Positions 42,246-55,250 of a stretch of 64,000 nt of DNA are shown piece by piece. Within the stretch, counting starts at the first letter, position 1, and every line of letters begins with the position of its first letter. This stretch comes from Mermis nigrescens (Eukaryota; Nematoda; Enoplea; Mermithida; Mermithidae), in NCBI GenBank assembly GCA_036768485.1, contig JAVLUZ010000347.1, positions 248,001 through 312,000 of the forward strand. The letters run 5' to 3'. The translations under genes and the position numbers were made by a program. The notes below the pieces were generated by a model. The model worked only from the letters and a program-made list of their open reading frames with translations. It was not told the origin of the DNA and searched no databases.

Positions 42246-44407
42246 CTACTTAAGAAGCATCAAGCGGAGAAAATTTTGAGGATCATGTTGTAAAAGTGGA
42301 AGAATACCCACTATTTTACTTACTGCTTTTAAGTGACAATTTGTAATTTGTTTCTGTGATTTTTAGTCCTTTTTCATATTTAATTGAGAAACCTGATTAA
42401 GTGTCAAAAAATCTTCGCTCGGCAATTATTTCGAAAAAATCTCTTATAAAACTAATTAAATTACACTGCAGTTCTAGTAATTATGTACAGTTAAACATGT
42501 AATAGGGAAATCAGAGGATCCCCCAGCTAAATTTTGTCGTCCTCCCATCCATACATACTCAGCATGGGAATTATAGGGGCAGGGGGTGGTAACGGTGAAA
42601 TTACAAAGTGCCCTTTTGGGTCCAAAAATGGTAGGTACACGTCAAAAACATCGTTTTTCAGCGTTTCTGACGACGCTTTATCTTTCTAGATAATAAAAAA
42701 CATGGAAAAAATTTCGAAAAAAATCAAAAAAGTCGGAACAAATTGAACAAAATAAAAGTTAAAACATGAGTATAATTTTGCCGAAAATTTTGCACGTTGG
42801 AGCAAATAAATAGCTAAAAACGCTTGAAAAAGCATCTTCTCTATAAATTTCTAGAAAATTCTTTGAGAACTTCCGAAAAATCGCGCCAATTCTGGAAATG
42901 AAGGTAAAAAAATTTTTTGCGGAGGAGGGGAGGTGGGAATTTTCCTGAAGGGGGCAGGGAGTAAACCCCTCCCCCAGATCATGTATGCCCCATTTCTCAA
43001 AATCAAAAAAATTTGTCACCCCTTTTTGGGGGAAATTTGCGTTTTCTGGCCATTTTTATGGGCTTTTTTTGTCATTGTTTGACCAAAAATTAGAGATCAT
43101 TTACCCCCTCCCCATCCCCTAAAAATGGCCGCGTGACCTCAACAAAAATTTTGAGCCCTTACTACATGTCTTATTACAATCGTTCGATTCGTGAGCTTAA
43201 TGCAGAGCCACAAAATTGCTGCAATAAGCTTCGAATCTCAGGCATGCAAAAGCTAAAAATTCTAGGATTGAGTAGAAGTCGGCCATTTTTAGGGGAAGGG
43301 GTAAACGGCCTTCAATTTTTGGCAAAAACTACAAAAACACACCAAAAAACGCACGTTTTTCCCCAAAAACTTGGGCTGACTTTAAAGAGGATGAGGAGGA
43401 TCACGAACGGCTTCAAAAAAATTATTTTTTCTACAAAATCCAAAGATTTTCTACAAAAGCTTATGTATATTATAATTATTGATTATTTACACATCGGGAA
43501 AAATCTTTTTTAGCCGACCATTTGCTCAGAAGGTGAGTTACACAAGACCTTCTATTCCTGATAAAGAAATAAATATAATAATATTTAATAAAATAAAAAA
43601 TAATAAATACCAAAATAAGAGAAATAATATTAATAATAAGAAAGATCATAAAAAAATAAAATAACCAAAATAGTAACAATATATTAAAATTGAAAATTCG
43701 AAAAAATTATAACAATAAAAAATAAAATAACAATAATAAAACCAAAAATAGAAATAAAATAAAAAATGACAAAAATACCTGATGGCTCAAGGATGCAAGT
43801 TTTTGAACAAAAGCCGACAGAAGAGTAGGCACAACACCTAAATTTAGAGGGCGTGTGGGTAACTTACATGACCCATGAACTGAGAGGGGTAGGTTTCGAC
43901 CCCCCCTGCCTACTGGAATTCTAAATTTTCCGTAAGTTCAAAAAAAAAAAAATTCGTGAGAAAAGTGCTGTTCTAGGCGTTTTTATCTATCTTTTTGTTC
44001 AAAAGTGTCAAATTTTCGGTGCTTCGCGCCATATTTTCATTCTTTGACTATATTTTGTTCATTTGTACGAGTTATTGATTTTTTCGAAATTTTTTCGATT
44101 TTTATTCTCTAGAAAGATATGGCATCGTCAGAAACAAAAAGCATGTATTCGACGAGTATCCATCATTTATATGTAGGTTCAAACGAGGCGGTTTAAAATT
44201 TCACCCCTAACGTATTCCCATGTTGTGCGTATCTGGTGGGAGAAGGCCGACCCAAAGTCGGACTTCCCCTTCCGCATTCCCAAAAGCCAGAAAATTTTGA
44301 CCCCCCTTGAAAAAATTGAATTTTTCGGCCGTTTTTAGGCGTTTTTTGACCATTTTTGACCAAAACTCGGAGGTCATTTACCCCCTCCCCCTAAAAATGG
44401 CCAGGAC

Positions 44408-44643
44408 CATTAGTGGGCGGCACCAGAGTTCTGGGGGTCCAAGATTTTTTCAAAGGTCAAAAAATGGGCTTAAAAATGGTGGTATGGCGAAAAAACACCA
44501 TTTTTCAACGTTTCTTTCCATTGACATCAAAGAATTGCGAAAAAACTTCAAAAATTTAATTCTGGAGGGGGAGGTATTTTGGTTTCTACGTGGGGGGGTT
44601 TGGTTTCTCGGGGTGCATACCCCCACCCCCATGTCCAGGTATG
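44408..44643. mobile_element. MITE family B
   Basis: CATTAGTGGGCGGCACC start and CATGTCCAGGTATG end with the usual body; the flanking 8-mers match only 6/8. Its end lies 55 bp from the RTF2 exon 4 donor side. Confidence 0.75.
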
Positions 44644-44697
44644 ACCGGGACCCCCCTCCCCAAAATCAAGCCGTTACATGCATGGTGTTCATTTTAC

Positions 44698-44776
44698 CTT
44701 CTGACACGTGTCCGATTTTATCTCCTTTATTGCTCTTTCAGACAAAACGCATCCGCAACTCCATATGACGCAGAAT
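44698..44776 (-). CDS. RTF2: RTF2, exon 4 (zinc-ligand CGCV motif)
   Basis: 79 bp: one base completing Arg, then 26 codons. Acceptor CTGATTAG (AG at 44777-44778), donor AAG|GTAAAA (GT at 44696-44697). FCVIWSCGCVLSERAIKEI...TCQK matches the RTF2 signature CGCV-[FL]-SERA-[IL]-KEIK with the Cys that pair with exon 5's CG. The small size and clear motif make this exon secure even without a transcript. Confidence 0.95.
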
Positions 44777-47090
44777 CTAATCAGGTTGAAAAAGATTAAG
44801 ACTAAAAAACGGATGGGATGTAAAAAACAAAAGATATTTATGTTTTGCTAAGGACTGCTTTGTCTATATTATAACATGGGACGTTTTCAAAATTTTTAAT
44901 TATTCTTTTTATTTTTTTATATTTTTGAATTTTTTATCATATCGTTTTTTAAGATATCAGCGCAAAAGACACGATGGCCTCCTGCATTATAGCATTCAGT
45001 GTTTTTTTGTGTAAGGTCCGTTTGTAAGTACATGTACAAAGACGGTCCCCAAAAGTCTTTGTAGATTTTGTACATGCAAATTTTCGGGTACTATATATAC
45101 ATAGTATGGCACAAACGCATACACGTAATGGCTCGAAATTTGGGGAGGGGGGTCCAGCCATTTTTAGGTAGGGCGGTAAACGACCTCCAATTTACGGCCA
45201 AAAACGGCCCAGAAACGCCTGAAAACGGGAAAAAATTCAATGTTTTGCAAAAATCGGGGGGGGGGGGGGGTCAAAAATTTTCTGGCTTCGGGACAGGGAA
45301 TGGGGGGACGTCCGACTTTAAGCGGGGGGATCTTCCCATCCACCCCTGTTACATGTATGCTGTAGCGCTTTCGGTATGGCAAAACAGGGTTTTTCGGCTT
45401 TGGTTAGTGTATTTTAGTCAATTTTTGGGTTTCCGATGGCAAAAAATACTGAAAATTGCTTGAAAAACGGCACGAAGCGCCAAATTTTTTGACATTTTCG
45501 CTCTCTGAATGCAAATTTTGCCATTATTAAGATATACAGAACAGATAATTACTCATTTCTCCGAAATTCTAAAAAAATTTTACACCCATTTACATTTTTT
45601 GCTCTTCCCAAAATTCTTTGTACATGAACAAAGACGGTTCCGATCGTTAGGCATTCAAAATTCCTGACGAAAACTAAATGAATGAATAATATATAAAGAT
45701 TCGGAAAACAATTTTATCCTGCGATTTGACAATTTTAGCAATGAAACAATTTTATAACAGAATTTCATTTTAGTCGTCTGAATGTACTTTCCGTTCATTT
45801 GAATGTCTTAATGAATCGCTAGATTACCGCGGGCCATGATGCCGCCAACCAAAATCGGACGCCCCCATCCTCCCACACAAAACTGGAAAAAATTTCAACC
45901 CCCCCCGATTTTTAGAAAAAATTAAATTTTTTGGTTGTTTTTAGGCGTTTTTTGGCCGTTTTGGCCAAAACTTATTGGAGGTCATTTACCCCCCCCCCTC
46001 CCTAAAAAGAGCCGGGACCCCCCGAAATTTTCAGCCCTTACATGTATATTTGCCGCGGGCTATTTGATATTTAATTAATTGAACAATGTGTCTAGCTATC
46101 CCATTTTACTAATATTTTTTTAATTAAGATTTTACATCAATAGTCTTATTGGACATTTTTCATTTGATTTATTCAAAATTACATATACTTTAAAATGTTC
46201 ACATTCAGATCCAGGAAACAAAATAAATCCAAATTTTTGGACAATTTCCCGCCTAATTTTTTCATAAGATAGCAAGCCATCTATCACATTTGAAAATTCA
46301 GTAAAATTTTCAAATTTTAACCTGAAACAACGTCCAAAAAAGTATATCACACATCAAAACGGCCAAAAAACTGAAGGTAGCTCTTTCAATGCATTTAAAT
46401 TGCGGTAGAAGTCCTAAATTTTCGAGTTACATAAGAGTTAGTTAGCCGTTATTAAGGTCGTTTAATTTTAAGTTAGTTATTAAGTTTAAGTTGAGTTAGT
46501 TTTTTGAATTTTAAGTTTTTAAAGCTTTTTGAATTTTTATAAATTTTTAAACTTAACTTTTTTTTGTAAAATTTTTTTCATATAAGAAAGCTATGTAATA
46601 ATACTTTGCTAATATTACTATGTGGTTGTTCTATATAAAACAATCTTGCTACGTACACGAGGCAGCAAAAATAGTGCACCTATTTTTGCCCAAATAAAAG
46701 CCCAAAAAGTCCAAATTAACGCGTTAATACGTTACGTGAGTTAAGACCATACGTGTGCGGCACCAAAGCTTTGGGGAATGCAAGATTTTTTCAAAGGTCA
46801 AAAAATGACCTTAAAAATGGTGGTATGGCGAAGAAACACCATTTTTCAACGTTCCTCATCGAGCACTATCCATTGGCATATAAAAATTGTAGAAAAAACC
46901 GAAAAGAAAATTTGAAAAAATTGAATTCTGGGGAGTATTTCGGTTTCTGGGGGTGCATACCCCCAAACCCCCCACGCCCATGTATGGTTAAGACATATTA
47001 CATCGGACGAATTTTTGAATTTTCGGGATAATTTATTTTTTTACTCTATTTATCTATGTTTATGTTGTTTTCGATTAATATTTCAGTCAC
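44777..47090 (-). other. RTF2 intron 3: transposon-filled
   Basis: A fragment pair of family C near 45005-45650, CATACATG-ended repeats near 45130-45350 and 45840-46050, a run of TTAGTTA/TTAAGTTA repeats at 46430-46520, and a family B MITE (46748-46986). An open stretch with a TTGTTTCAG acceptor lies at 46135-46328 (see findings). Confidence 0.6.
46748..46986. mobile_element. MITE family B, 239 bp, perfect TSD
   Basis: CATACGTGTGCGGCACC start and CACGCCCATGTATG end, flanked by perfect GTTAAGAC (46740-46747 and 46987-46994). This copy defines the ends of the family and assigns it to the 8-bp-TSD (hAT-like) class. Confidence 0.93.
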
Positions 47091-47315
47091 CTGTACTTCC
47101 CATTCATTCCTATGCCAACTACGGGGCAAATAAACTGGGCCACGTTGGGATCAACGTAGGTGTCGCCCTTATCGGCGCCTAGTCTGGCCAAGTCGGGATT
47201 TTTCGTCAAATTAACTTCCTTGACGTCTCTTAGGTTCAAAATGTGTTTAGTTTTTTCGATTCGATGAATCGTTTTATCGATCAAAGCGCGCACTATTGCT
47301 TCCTTATTGTAAAGC
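47091..47315 (-). CDS. RTF2: RTF2, exon 3
   Basis: 225 bp. Acceptor CACTCTTACAG (AG at 47316-47317), donor TACAG|GTGACT (GT at 47089-47090); phase 2 in and out. Begins with LYNKEAIVRALIDK (RTF2 'GRLYNK.AV...L'), contains the charged middle (HIKSIKNV-like HILNLRDVKEVNL) and ends QFICPVVGIGMNGKYR, the family's ICPV.G..MNG motif that opens the second half of the RING-like fold. Confidence 0.96.
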
Positions 47316-47544
47316 CTGTAAGAGTGAGAAGAATGAGCATTTTAAATGCTACTATTACTAATACTAATACCTTATTCGGACAAAACACAAGGATAAAAAA
47401 AAGTCGCAAGGAAAATAAAATAGCATAGTGTAAAATGCGAAGTGTCCCGGACACACAGGCAAATAGTGAATTGCGCTCATGTGTGCCCATTTTTTGTTTT
47501 CTACACTAATATATACTTTATTCGGGCAAAACACAAGGTTAGAA

Positions 47545-47748
47545 AAAGCCGCAATAAAAAAAATACAGTAAAAAAGTCGCAATAAAAAAGTCGCAGTAAA
47601 AAAAGAGTGGAAATAAAAAAAGTCGCAATAAAAAAATCGCATAAAAAAGTCGCAATAAAAAAGTCGCAGTAAAAAAAGAGTGGAAATAAAAAAGGTCGCA
47701 GTAAAAAAATCGCATAAAAAAGCCGCTATAAAAAAAAGTCGCAATAGT
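47545..47748. repeat. Tandem minisatellite (AAAAAAGTCGCAATA-like units)
   Basis: Units of AAAAAAGTCGC and AAAAAATCGC with variants, organised in a larger duplicated block that includes AGTAAAAAAAGAGTGGAAAT twice (near 47596 and 47667). The long F/L/D-rich open frames on the minus strand come from this repeat. Confidence 0.9.
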
Positions 47749-49928
47749 TGTGACAGCTTCTAAAAATGCCAGTTGTGACAGCATTTAAAAATGACCAAAG
47801 TGGGCGAAGGGTAAAAACTTATGACTCTGGAACATACACTTAACAGAGGGGATGGGGGATGCCCCCACCCAAAGTCGGACGTCCCCCCATCCCCCCAAGC
47901 CAGAAAATTTTTGACATCCCCCCGATTTGTGGGAAAAATCGAATTTTTGGCTGTTTTTAGGCGTCTTTTGGCCGTTTTTGACCAAAAATTTTGAGCCGTT
48001 GCCCATCACAAGTATGCACAATTTGGATCATCCGTTTTAAAATTTCGAAAAACACGAACGTGTTAAGACATTTTTGAACTAGTGTAGAAAACATTTTTCG
48101 GCTTTCAGCGCCAAATTCGAAGTCTGTTTCCTTAGAAAGACACGAAATTAAATACAAAAACAAAAAATAGTAAACTTTACTATTTGAGATTTTTCAATTT
48201 TCATAGTCTGAAATGGTTTAGCTTTAGTTTTTATTTCCCAAAAATTCCTCACCATCCAAAGTAAATTCCTTGAAACGCCTCTTTATATACAAAGAGAAAA
48301 AAAATTTAATTTAGACTTGTTTTTAACTTTCAAATTAATGGAGATAAATAAATAATTAAATCCAATTACAATTAATTAGTCAATAAGTTAATAAATATCT
48401 AGCTAAATTAGTAAATGAGAAAGATTTCTTACACCTGCAAAACCTATGTTATCAGCTAAACATAAAACACAAGTGTGCATTCAGTCACAATAACTACGCG
48501 TGCCTTTGACAATTTTACCTCAAAAAATCGAACCAATTCTCGAGCTTTATTAAAAATAAAAAATAACACAGAGTGATCGGAAATTCAGGTATTATCGAGT
48601 CGTTTATTAAAAAGTTAGCAGTCTAGATAAACTATCTCTAAGAAAGGTAGTCATTAAAACGTAATTAATGAATAAGTATATATGATGAGCTGAAAACGAG
48701 TTATGATAATAAAGTGAACTTTATAAATAACGCAATTCCATACATATATGCACACTGAAGGGGGTATGAGGGGTGCCCCCTACCAGGACTTTCGAAAGGC
48801 ATACCCCTCAGGCCACTTTCGGACCAAAGCCTATTGTTTGAATCATACATGTAACAGGGGAAATGGGGGATCCCCACCCAAAGTCGGCCATCCCTCTAAT
48901 CCGCCCTAAAGCCAGGAAATTTTTGACCATCCCCAGTTTCTAGAAAAATATCAAATTTTTTGGCCGTTTTACGTGTTTTTTGGCCAAAAATTGAGGTCAG
49001 TTTCTCCCTCCAAAAAATGGCCGAGACCCCCAATTTTGAGCCGTTACATGTATGGTTAAAATTTTGAAACAGCGAGAAACGATGCCCAGCAGTATAGTCT
49101 GAAGCACTGTTTTTTTGTACGAGACAAAGATTTTGAGGCTCGTACAAAGATTTTCGGAGCCATCTTTGTACAATGTACAAAGACTTTTGTGGGGCAAAGT
49201 AATAGTAATTTTAACGTTTTTGAGTATTTTTTAGCAAAATTTCTAAAAATTTTCGGCGCTTCGCGCCGAGTATCATAATTGCATTCTATTTAGCTCCAAG
49301 CGCAAGCATTTAACACTCCAAAATCTATCTGTAAGCATCTTTGTACAGATTGAAGCATCTTTTACATCTATTTCTACTGTTTTATAAAGATTTTATGCAG
49401 AAAAAGAAGTATTATACAACTTTGCGCTGTTTTCTGCCGTTTGAAGATAAAATTGACTTTTTATCTTTGCGTTGCATTAAATTCATAAGCAAATTGGTGT
49501 CTATTATGAGATTCAGTCAGCACATTGCAACTGCTTATTATTTTTAATTGTGTAACACAAGTCATTTTAACTTACTGAGTCGAATTTTATGTGTAATTTC
49601 AACCTAGCTCATGAAAATTTTGGCGTTTCGGGCCGAACTAATATAACCAGCTGAATTTAGGACAAAGTTACACCTTTTGCGAAGCGTGCGGGTCATAGAT
49701 AACAATCTAGTAGTATGTAAAAATGTGTACATTCAATTGCATATCTATACGTTATATGTACAAAAAAATTTTCGCGCGTACAAAGACTTTTCCGAGATCT
49801 TTGTACATGTACAAAGAGGCTCGTACAAAAAAACAGTGGTCGAAGTATTTTTAAGAGTCGCACTCTGTCCATTCATTCATTCAGAACCTTTTTGTCCATT
49901 ATTTTCTGCATATTCGATAGTCCATGTC

Positions 49929-52130
49929 CAGGGTGGCCACTGGTTTCCCAAAATAAAATTCCCGGTTTTTTCCCGGGTTTCCCGGGTGATTTATGGACAA
50001 TTTCCCGGTTTTAGATCATGCTTTAAACACATACTGTACACGCAGAAGTGTCATGATAAGAACATGAAAAAGGATAAGGCACAAGCAACTTTTAATCAAA
50101 CAAATGCAGATACTACACGAAACGTTTTGGAACAATCATAATTTCTTTTTCAATGATGCTAACGAGTTGTCGATAGCAGTTCTCACAGCCTATTATATAG
50201 TACAGTAGCGATTTTAGTGTAGCAAAACAGGGTTTTCGATCTTTGGTAGTGTATTTAAGCTAATTTCTGGGTTTCTCACGCCAAAAATTACTAAAAATTA
50301 ACTCAAAACGGCGCGAAGCGCCCGAAAAAATTTGGCAATTTTCCAAGCTAAATACAAATTCTGCCATTTTAAAGATATATAGGATCAGTGGCGGATCTAG
50401 AATTTTCTTAAGGGCGGTATCCCAACTTTTTCCAGAAAAAGTCAAAAATAGGTCCAAAAATTTGCTCTTAATGCGCAAAATAGCTTTTTTCCGGTGTTTT
50501 ACATTGTATACTTTTACATAAAATCACTCGACGCAATATTTTTCTAAAAATTTTAAAATGTTAGACAATTTTGTGCGAAAAAATCATTAAATTTCTTGAC
50601 TTTAACAAAAATCTGAGTGCGAAGCGCCGAAAAAATTGTGAAATCAAGGCGATAGACGTCTAGAAGCATGATTTACTGTATTTATAGCATTTGATGTGAA
50701 ACATCAAAATTTTCAATTGAAAATAGAAGAAAACTATGCAAAAATATATGTTAAAATTGTTTTGAAACCTACATGAACAGAAAATGGCTTCGCAGGCAGT
50801 GATTTTTTGTACAAGGTCCGTTTGTACATATACAAGGATGGTCCCTAAAATTCTTTGTACATTTTGTACACACAAATTTTTGGATACTATGATATAATAA
50901 GGTAGCGACTTTAGTGTGGTAAAAACAGAGTTGTTCGACCTTTGGTAGTGTATTTTGGCTAATTCCTGGTATTATGAGGGCAAAAATCATTGAGAATCGT
51001 ATTAAAACGGCGCGAAGCGCCGGAAAATCAGATAGTTTTCCTTTCGAAATGCGATTTCTGCTATTATAAAGATATATAGGGCACACAATTCCTCATTACG
51101 GCGCGAAGCGCCGAAAATTTTTGCGAATCTCAGACCTTTTTTGCGGTCTTTGTCTTTCCGAAAATCTTTAGTACATCGGGATAAATCTTTGCCGAATACA
51201 AAAAAAATGTGCTTCCATGTCGCCAAGAAAGTAAATAAACATCATTAATAGGTATCATCCGGCGCCTAGCGCCGGAAAAATTTGGAGAAGCTATGGTCAC
51301 TGACGGCCGAAAATCATTGCAAATTGCTTATACATTCTTTATCTCGCCAAATATTTTTGGCCAATGGGAGGGGGAGGCGGCCACACCCCCACCGCCCCTC
51401 ACTCTAAATCCGCCCCTCAGCATAGGACAAACAATTACTCATCATCGGCGCAAAGCGCCGAAAAATTTTGAGAATTCTACATCTTTTTGCAGTTTTTGTC
51501 TTCCCAAAAACAGGGTTGCTCGACTTTGATAGTGGTATTTTAGATAATTTCTGGAGTCTCTAAGGGCAAAAATCACTAGAGAATCGTCTTGAAACGGCTC
51601 TCCTTTGAAATGCAATCTCTGCCATTATAAAGATATATATGAACACACAAATATTCATTTCGGCGCTAAGCGCCGAAAATTTTAGCGAATTTTCAGACCT
51701 TTTTTGCAATTTTAGTCTTCCCAAAAATCTTTGTTCATGTACAAAGACGGTCCCGAAAAAGTCTTTGTATATCGGGAAAAATCTTTGCCGAGTACAAAAA
51801 AACACAGTTGCAAAAGCATCTTAGCGAACAATAGTACAAATAGCTACTAGCTATATCAAACAATGAGAATACACAAATAGCAATCAACGATGTGTCAATG
51901 GGCGAGAAGAAAAACGGAAATAAATGCTACAGGATAAAATATAAAAACACGTAAACTAGTGTGATACTAAAAAGCGATAAAAATGTAACATTGTACTATT
52001 AATTCAATATTTTTGGCCTTTAAAAACTGAGTTCAAACTAAATTTCTTGACGAAAATCCAGGTTTTTCCGGGTGCCAAAAAATCTCGGGCTTTTCACGGG
52101 TTTCCGGATTCCGGGTGAGTGACCACCCTG
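49929..52130. mobile_element. TIR element with CAGGGTGGCCACT ends (2.2 kb)
   Basis: Left CAGGGTGGCCACTGGTTTCC, right AGTGACCACCCTG, with CCCGGGTTTCCCGGGT-type subterminal sequence on both sides. The hAT-like ends are clear but no matching 8-bp TSD is visible. It contains a family C MITE (50797-51210) and several GC hairpins; no transposase. Confidence 0.75.
50797..51210. mobile_element. hAT-type MITE, family C
   Basis: CAGTGATTTTTTGTACAAGG start, body as at 11158-11605 with hairpins near 51007 and 51100, end TACAAAAAAAATGTG. TSD not preserved. Confidence 0.78.
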
Positions 52131-53794
52131 CATGCAGTTGTTTTCTTCATGAAAACTTAATCACGAATATTCAAGAAGAGTAAAATACAACAAATTAAAG
52201 CCTTATTATGGTTAATAAGGGTAAGGAGAGGTGTAAGGAACAGCAGAAATAAAATCGTAAAAATATCAACATGATTATTTTAGCGCCATAATCAGCCGTA
52301 AATAATCATTCCCCAGGAAACTCGGTTTAGCCCTCCCGCAGCTTTGGACCGTGTGCAAGTAAGAAAGTTCAACAACAATTTCGCAATCGAGATAATATTA
52401 ATCGACTTGGAACCAGTTTTTTGAGCTGACTAAAAATCTGAATTTATTAGTTTTCCAGCACTTCCAGCTTTTGAGATATTTGCGCATTAAAATTTATGCA
52501 AATTATGACTTTTTTCAACATAATTATGCGAAATTGAGAGCCAAAATAATGTATACTGAACTTAGTGCTATCAATTCCTTTACTCAATCTTCCCCTTGAT
52601 TTTAATTCCATCAACTTTGCGTACTCTTTTAACCTATGAAATATTGCACCGAATTTGCACATTTACCACAGTGTAAACTTTGGAGCAAATACCTAGCTTA
52701 TACATAATACTTCTGCTCACTTGAAAAATTTGATGCCTTTTTAAACCGTTTTTTACGCTAATTTCAGATCTGCTTCTGGTTCTGTGCTAGCAAGTCAAGT
52801 CTTTAGAAATTCATGTTTGAACATACTTTACACATTTAATAGTTCTTTAGAAATTTCAAATTAATTCAATGTAAAAATTCAATGACCAAGAAATACATTA
52901 TTCTGTAGTGATAAGGAATATGGCACAATATAGGGATTCGGCACTTAGCCAAAAACATTTTACGCAATTAAAAAATTTTTGTTGTTTTTATATTTTATGA
53001 ATTCTCACCATGCTCAAAAACGGGAAGTGCTGACTCCAAAAAAACAAAAAACGGCCTCAAAATGAACTAATTAAGACTAAGAAATAAAATCGACAACTTA
53101 ATTAAAAATCAAAATCGAAAACTAACTTCAATTCAATTCTTTTCTAAAAAAATCATCAAGAGCCGTTTGGGGAAAAGTTTGAACTCACCGACGTGCAAGC
53201 ATGCATATTGAGCGGGCAACGAGTTTCAAATTTTACATTGTGAATAAATAAAATTTTAAAATTTTAATAAAATTTTACATAAAAAATAAAATTTTACACC
53301 CCCCATTGGCCAATAATGATGCGCAAATTAAGGAATTTTGAGCGATTTTTAGCGATCTTCTGGTTAAAACTGCTAATTTTTCACGCCTAAGTCAGGTTCC
53401 GTCCCCCCTTAGAGTACCGCCCCCCTCCCCCTTAGGAAAATCCTGGATCCGCCACTGTCTATCATGACCATTTTGTATTTCATATTCAGGCATACACGCA
53501 CAATTAAGCTGTATGTATATAAATGTAATCTGCATAAATTAAAATGCAAATATCTACAAAAACTAGTCGTATTGGGAAAAAACTCAAAAGCCAGATTTGG
53601 AATCAGCGCAAAAATCTGATCAAAAATCAACCGATTTTATCTTATATTTACAAATAAACAGTTAAAATTTGTTGATCGATTTGAATTAAGGTCGGCTGAT
53701 TGTCCCAAAGAAATTCTGTGTTTCACACGTACTTCTTAATATTTAAATCCCAAAATAGAAAAACAATTTTATATATTAAAACTATTAATTTTAC

Positions 53795-53889
53795 CGGCCA
53801 AGAGGACAAGTAACGATGGGTTCCTTTAATAATTCTTGAGTCAATGCACAATATCTCCATCTTGCGGCAATTTTGATATCTCGTGCCAA
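53795..53889 (-). CDS. RTF2: RTF2, exon 2
   Basis: 95 bp. Acceptor TTTACTTCAG (AG at 53890-53891), phase 0 in; donor GGCCG|GTAAAA (GT at 53793-53794), phase 2 out. WRYCALTQELLKEPIVTCPLGR is the first half of the RTF2 RING-like domain (family pattern W..C.LS.E.L..PIV.C.LGR). It joins exon 3 exactly at the conserved GRLYNK. Confidence 0.96.
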
Positions 53890-54231
53890 CTGAAGTAAAT
53901 GAGTAAATAAAATAGATAGAATAATAAATATCGAAATAAACAGATATATAAATAAATAAATAAGTAAATAAAAAATACATAATAAAAATTAATTGAATAT
54001 TTAATAAAAAATATATGTATGCATAAATAGATAGGAAAAAGATGTATTTATTGGTGGAGGCGTCTGCTGATTCTCATTGCAGAAAAAGGAATAGACTTTA
54101 GGGTTGCCACTATCACTAATTAACATTTATTTTATTAATTTTAGAAAGCACACAATTTTTTAAAGTTCGAATTATACAGCCTCAAATCAATATAGCAAAT
54201 GCTGAAAACGTAAAAAAAGTTTCGCCCATTA

Positions 54232-54244
54232 CTTATTATTATTA

Positions 54245-54311
<67 letters not shown>

Positions 54312-54371
54312 ATTATTATTATTACTATTATTACCATTACCCATTACCCATTACCCATTACCCATTACCCC
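54232..54371. repeat. (ATT)n microsatellite followed by (CCCATTA)n
   Basis: 54232-54332 is mostly ATT; 54333-54371 is about five copies of ACCCATT. The heptamer differs from the common animal telomere repeat (CCCTAA), so it is probably a simple expansion. Confidence 0.92.
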
Positions 54372-54806
54372 ATTTGGTTAACGGAAAAAATCCTGAAAAA
54401 ACCTATGTATAAAAAACATGCAAAGCTAAAAAATATAAAAATCTACAAAAAAAGCTAAAACCTAAATTTCAAAAATTTTTATGTAGCTTATATAGATTTT
54501 TTCATCCCTGGTAGTGGTACTGTAACTATATATACCGGTAAATTCATCTCAGTCCCGCCCGAATCAACATTGGTCATAAAATGAATAGTCACCAAAACTA
54601 TTCAGCAACATACATTGCATTTCCTATACCTACTTAATATACAAGAGCTTGGGGGTGAGGTGGTGTATTACCCCTCTCCCTTAGCTTTGAAAAACTGATA
54701 CATAGTTATACACCAATTTTGGCCGAAAAAGCATTGCTGTATAGCTTTTTTGGCTCAGAAAATGAGCTATATAGCCATTTTGGATTCAGAAACTTACTGT
54801 GTGAGC

Positions 54807-55250
54807 CACGGTTTTTTTTGTATTCGGCAAAGATTTTTCGCGATGTACAAAGACTTTTGGGGACCGTCTTTGTACATGAACAGAGATTTTTTGAAAGACA
54901 AAAACTGCAAAAAAGGTTCGAAATTCGTAGAAATTCTCGCGCTCCGCGCCCAAATGAGCAATTGTGTGTCCTATATATCTTTATAATTTCAGAAATTGCA
55001 TTTTGAAAGGAAAAATGCCAAATTTTTTGCGCTTCGCGCCGTTTTGAGACGATTATTACTGATTTTTGCCCCCAGAAACCTAGAAATTGCTAAAATACGT
55101 AACCAAAGGTCGAACAACTCTGTTTTTGCCACACTAAAATCGCTACTGTACCATATTATAGTACCCAAAAATTTGTGTGTACGAAATGTACAAAGACTTT
55201 TAGGACCATCTTTGTAGCATGTACAAACGGACCTTGTACAAAAAAACTAT
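54807..55250. mobile_element. hAT-type MITE, family C
   Basis: CACGGTTTTTTTTGTATTCGG start, GTACAAAAAAACTAT end; TGTGAGC on both sides (7 of 8 bp of the TSD). Inserted in a repeat whose two halves (54650-54806 and 55251-55390) are continuous in content. Confidence 0.85.

Larger units (their letters stand above)
41133..44697 (-). other. RTF2 intron 4: transposon-filled
   Basis: Family H MITEs at 41455-41870 and 42540-42990 (both inverse) and 43900-44235, a 156-bp hAT MITE at 42090-42245, an AT-rich AATAAAA tract near 43560-43780, and a family B MITE at 44408-44643. No other gene seen. Confidence 0.65.
47316..53794 (-). other. RTF2 intron 2: 6.5 kb, transposon-filled
   Basis: A tandem AAAAAGTCGC tract (47545-47748), CATACATG-ended repeats near 47833-48015 and 48844-49055, a TIR element 49929-52130 holding a family C MITE, and a family G fragment near 53290-53460. 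48160-48760 is AT-rich without recognisable features. No other gene seen. Confidence 0.6.

Noticed and set aside
44590..44799. Plus-strand exon reading (…TCTTTCAG then ACAAAACGC)
   Set aside because: The opposite strand encodes the conserved RTF2 exon 4 with better splice sites and a clear CGCV-SERA motif.
47364..47784. Phe/Leu/Asp-rich minus-strand open frames resembling membrane proteins
   Set aside because: They come from the AAAAAGTCGC minisatellite; shifting the frame gives equally open repeats.
54333..54371. CCCATTA repeats as interstitial telomere
   Set aside because: The unit differs from the known animal telomere hexamer and sits directly after an ATT microsatellite.
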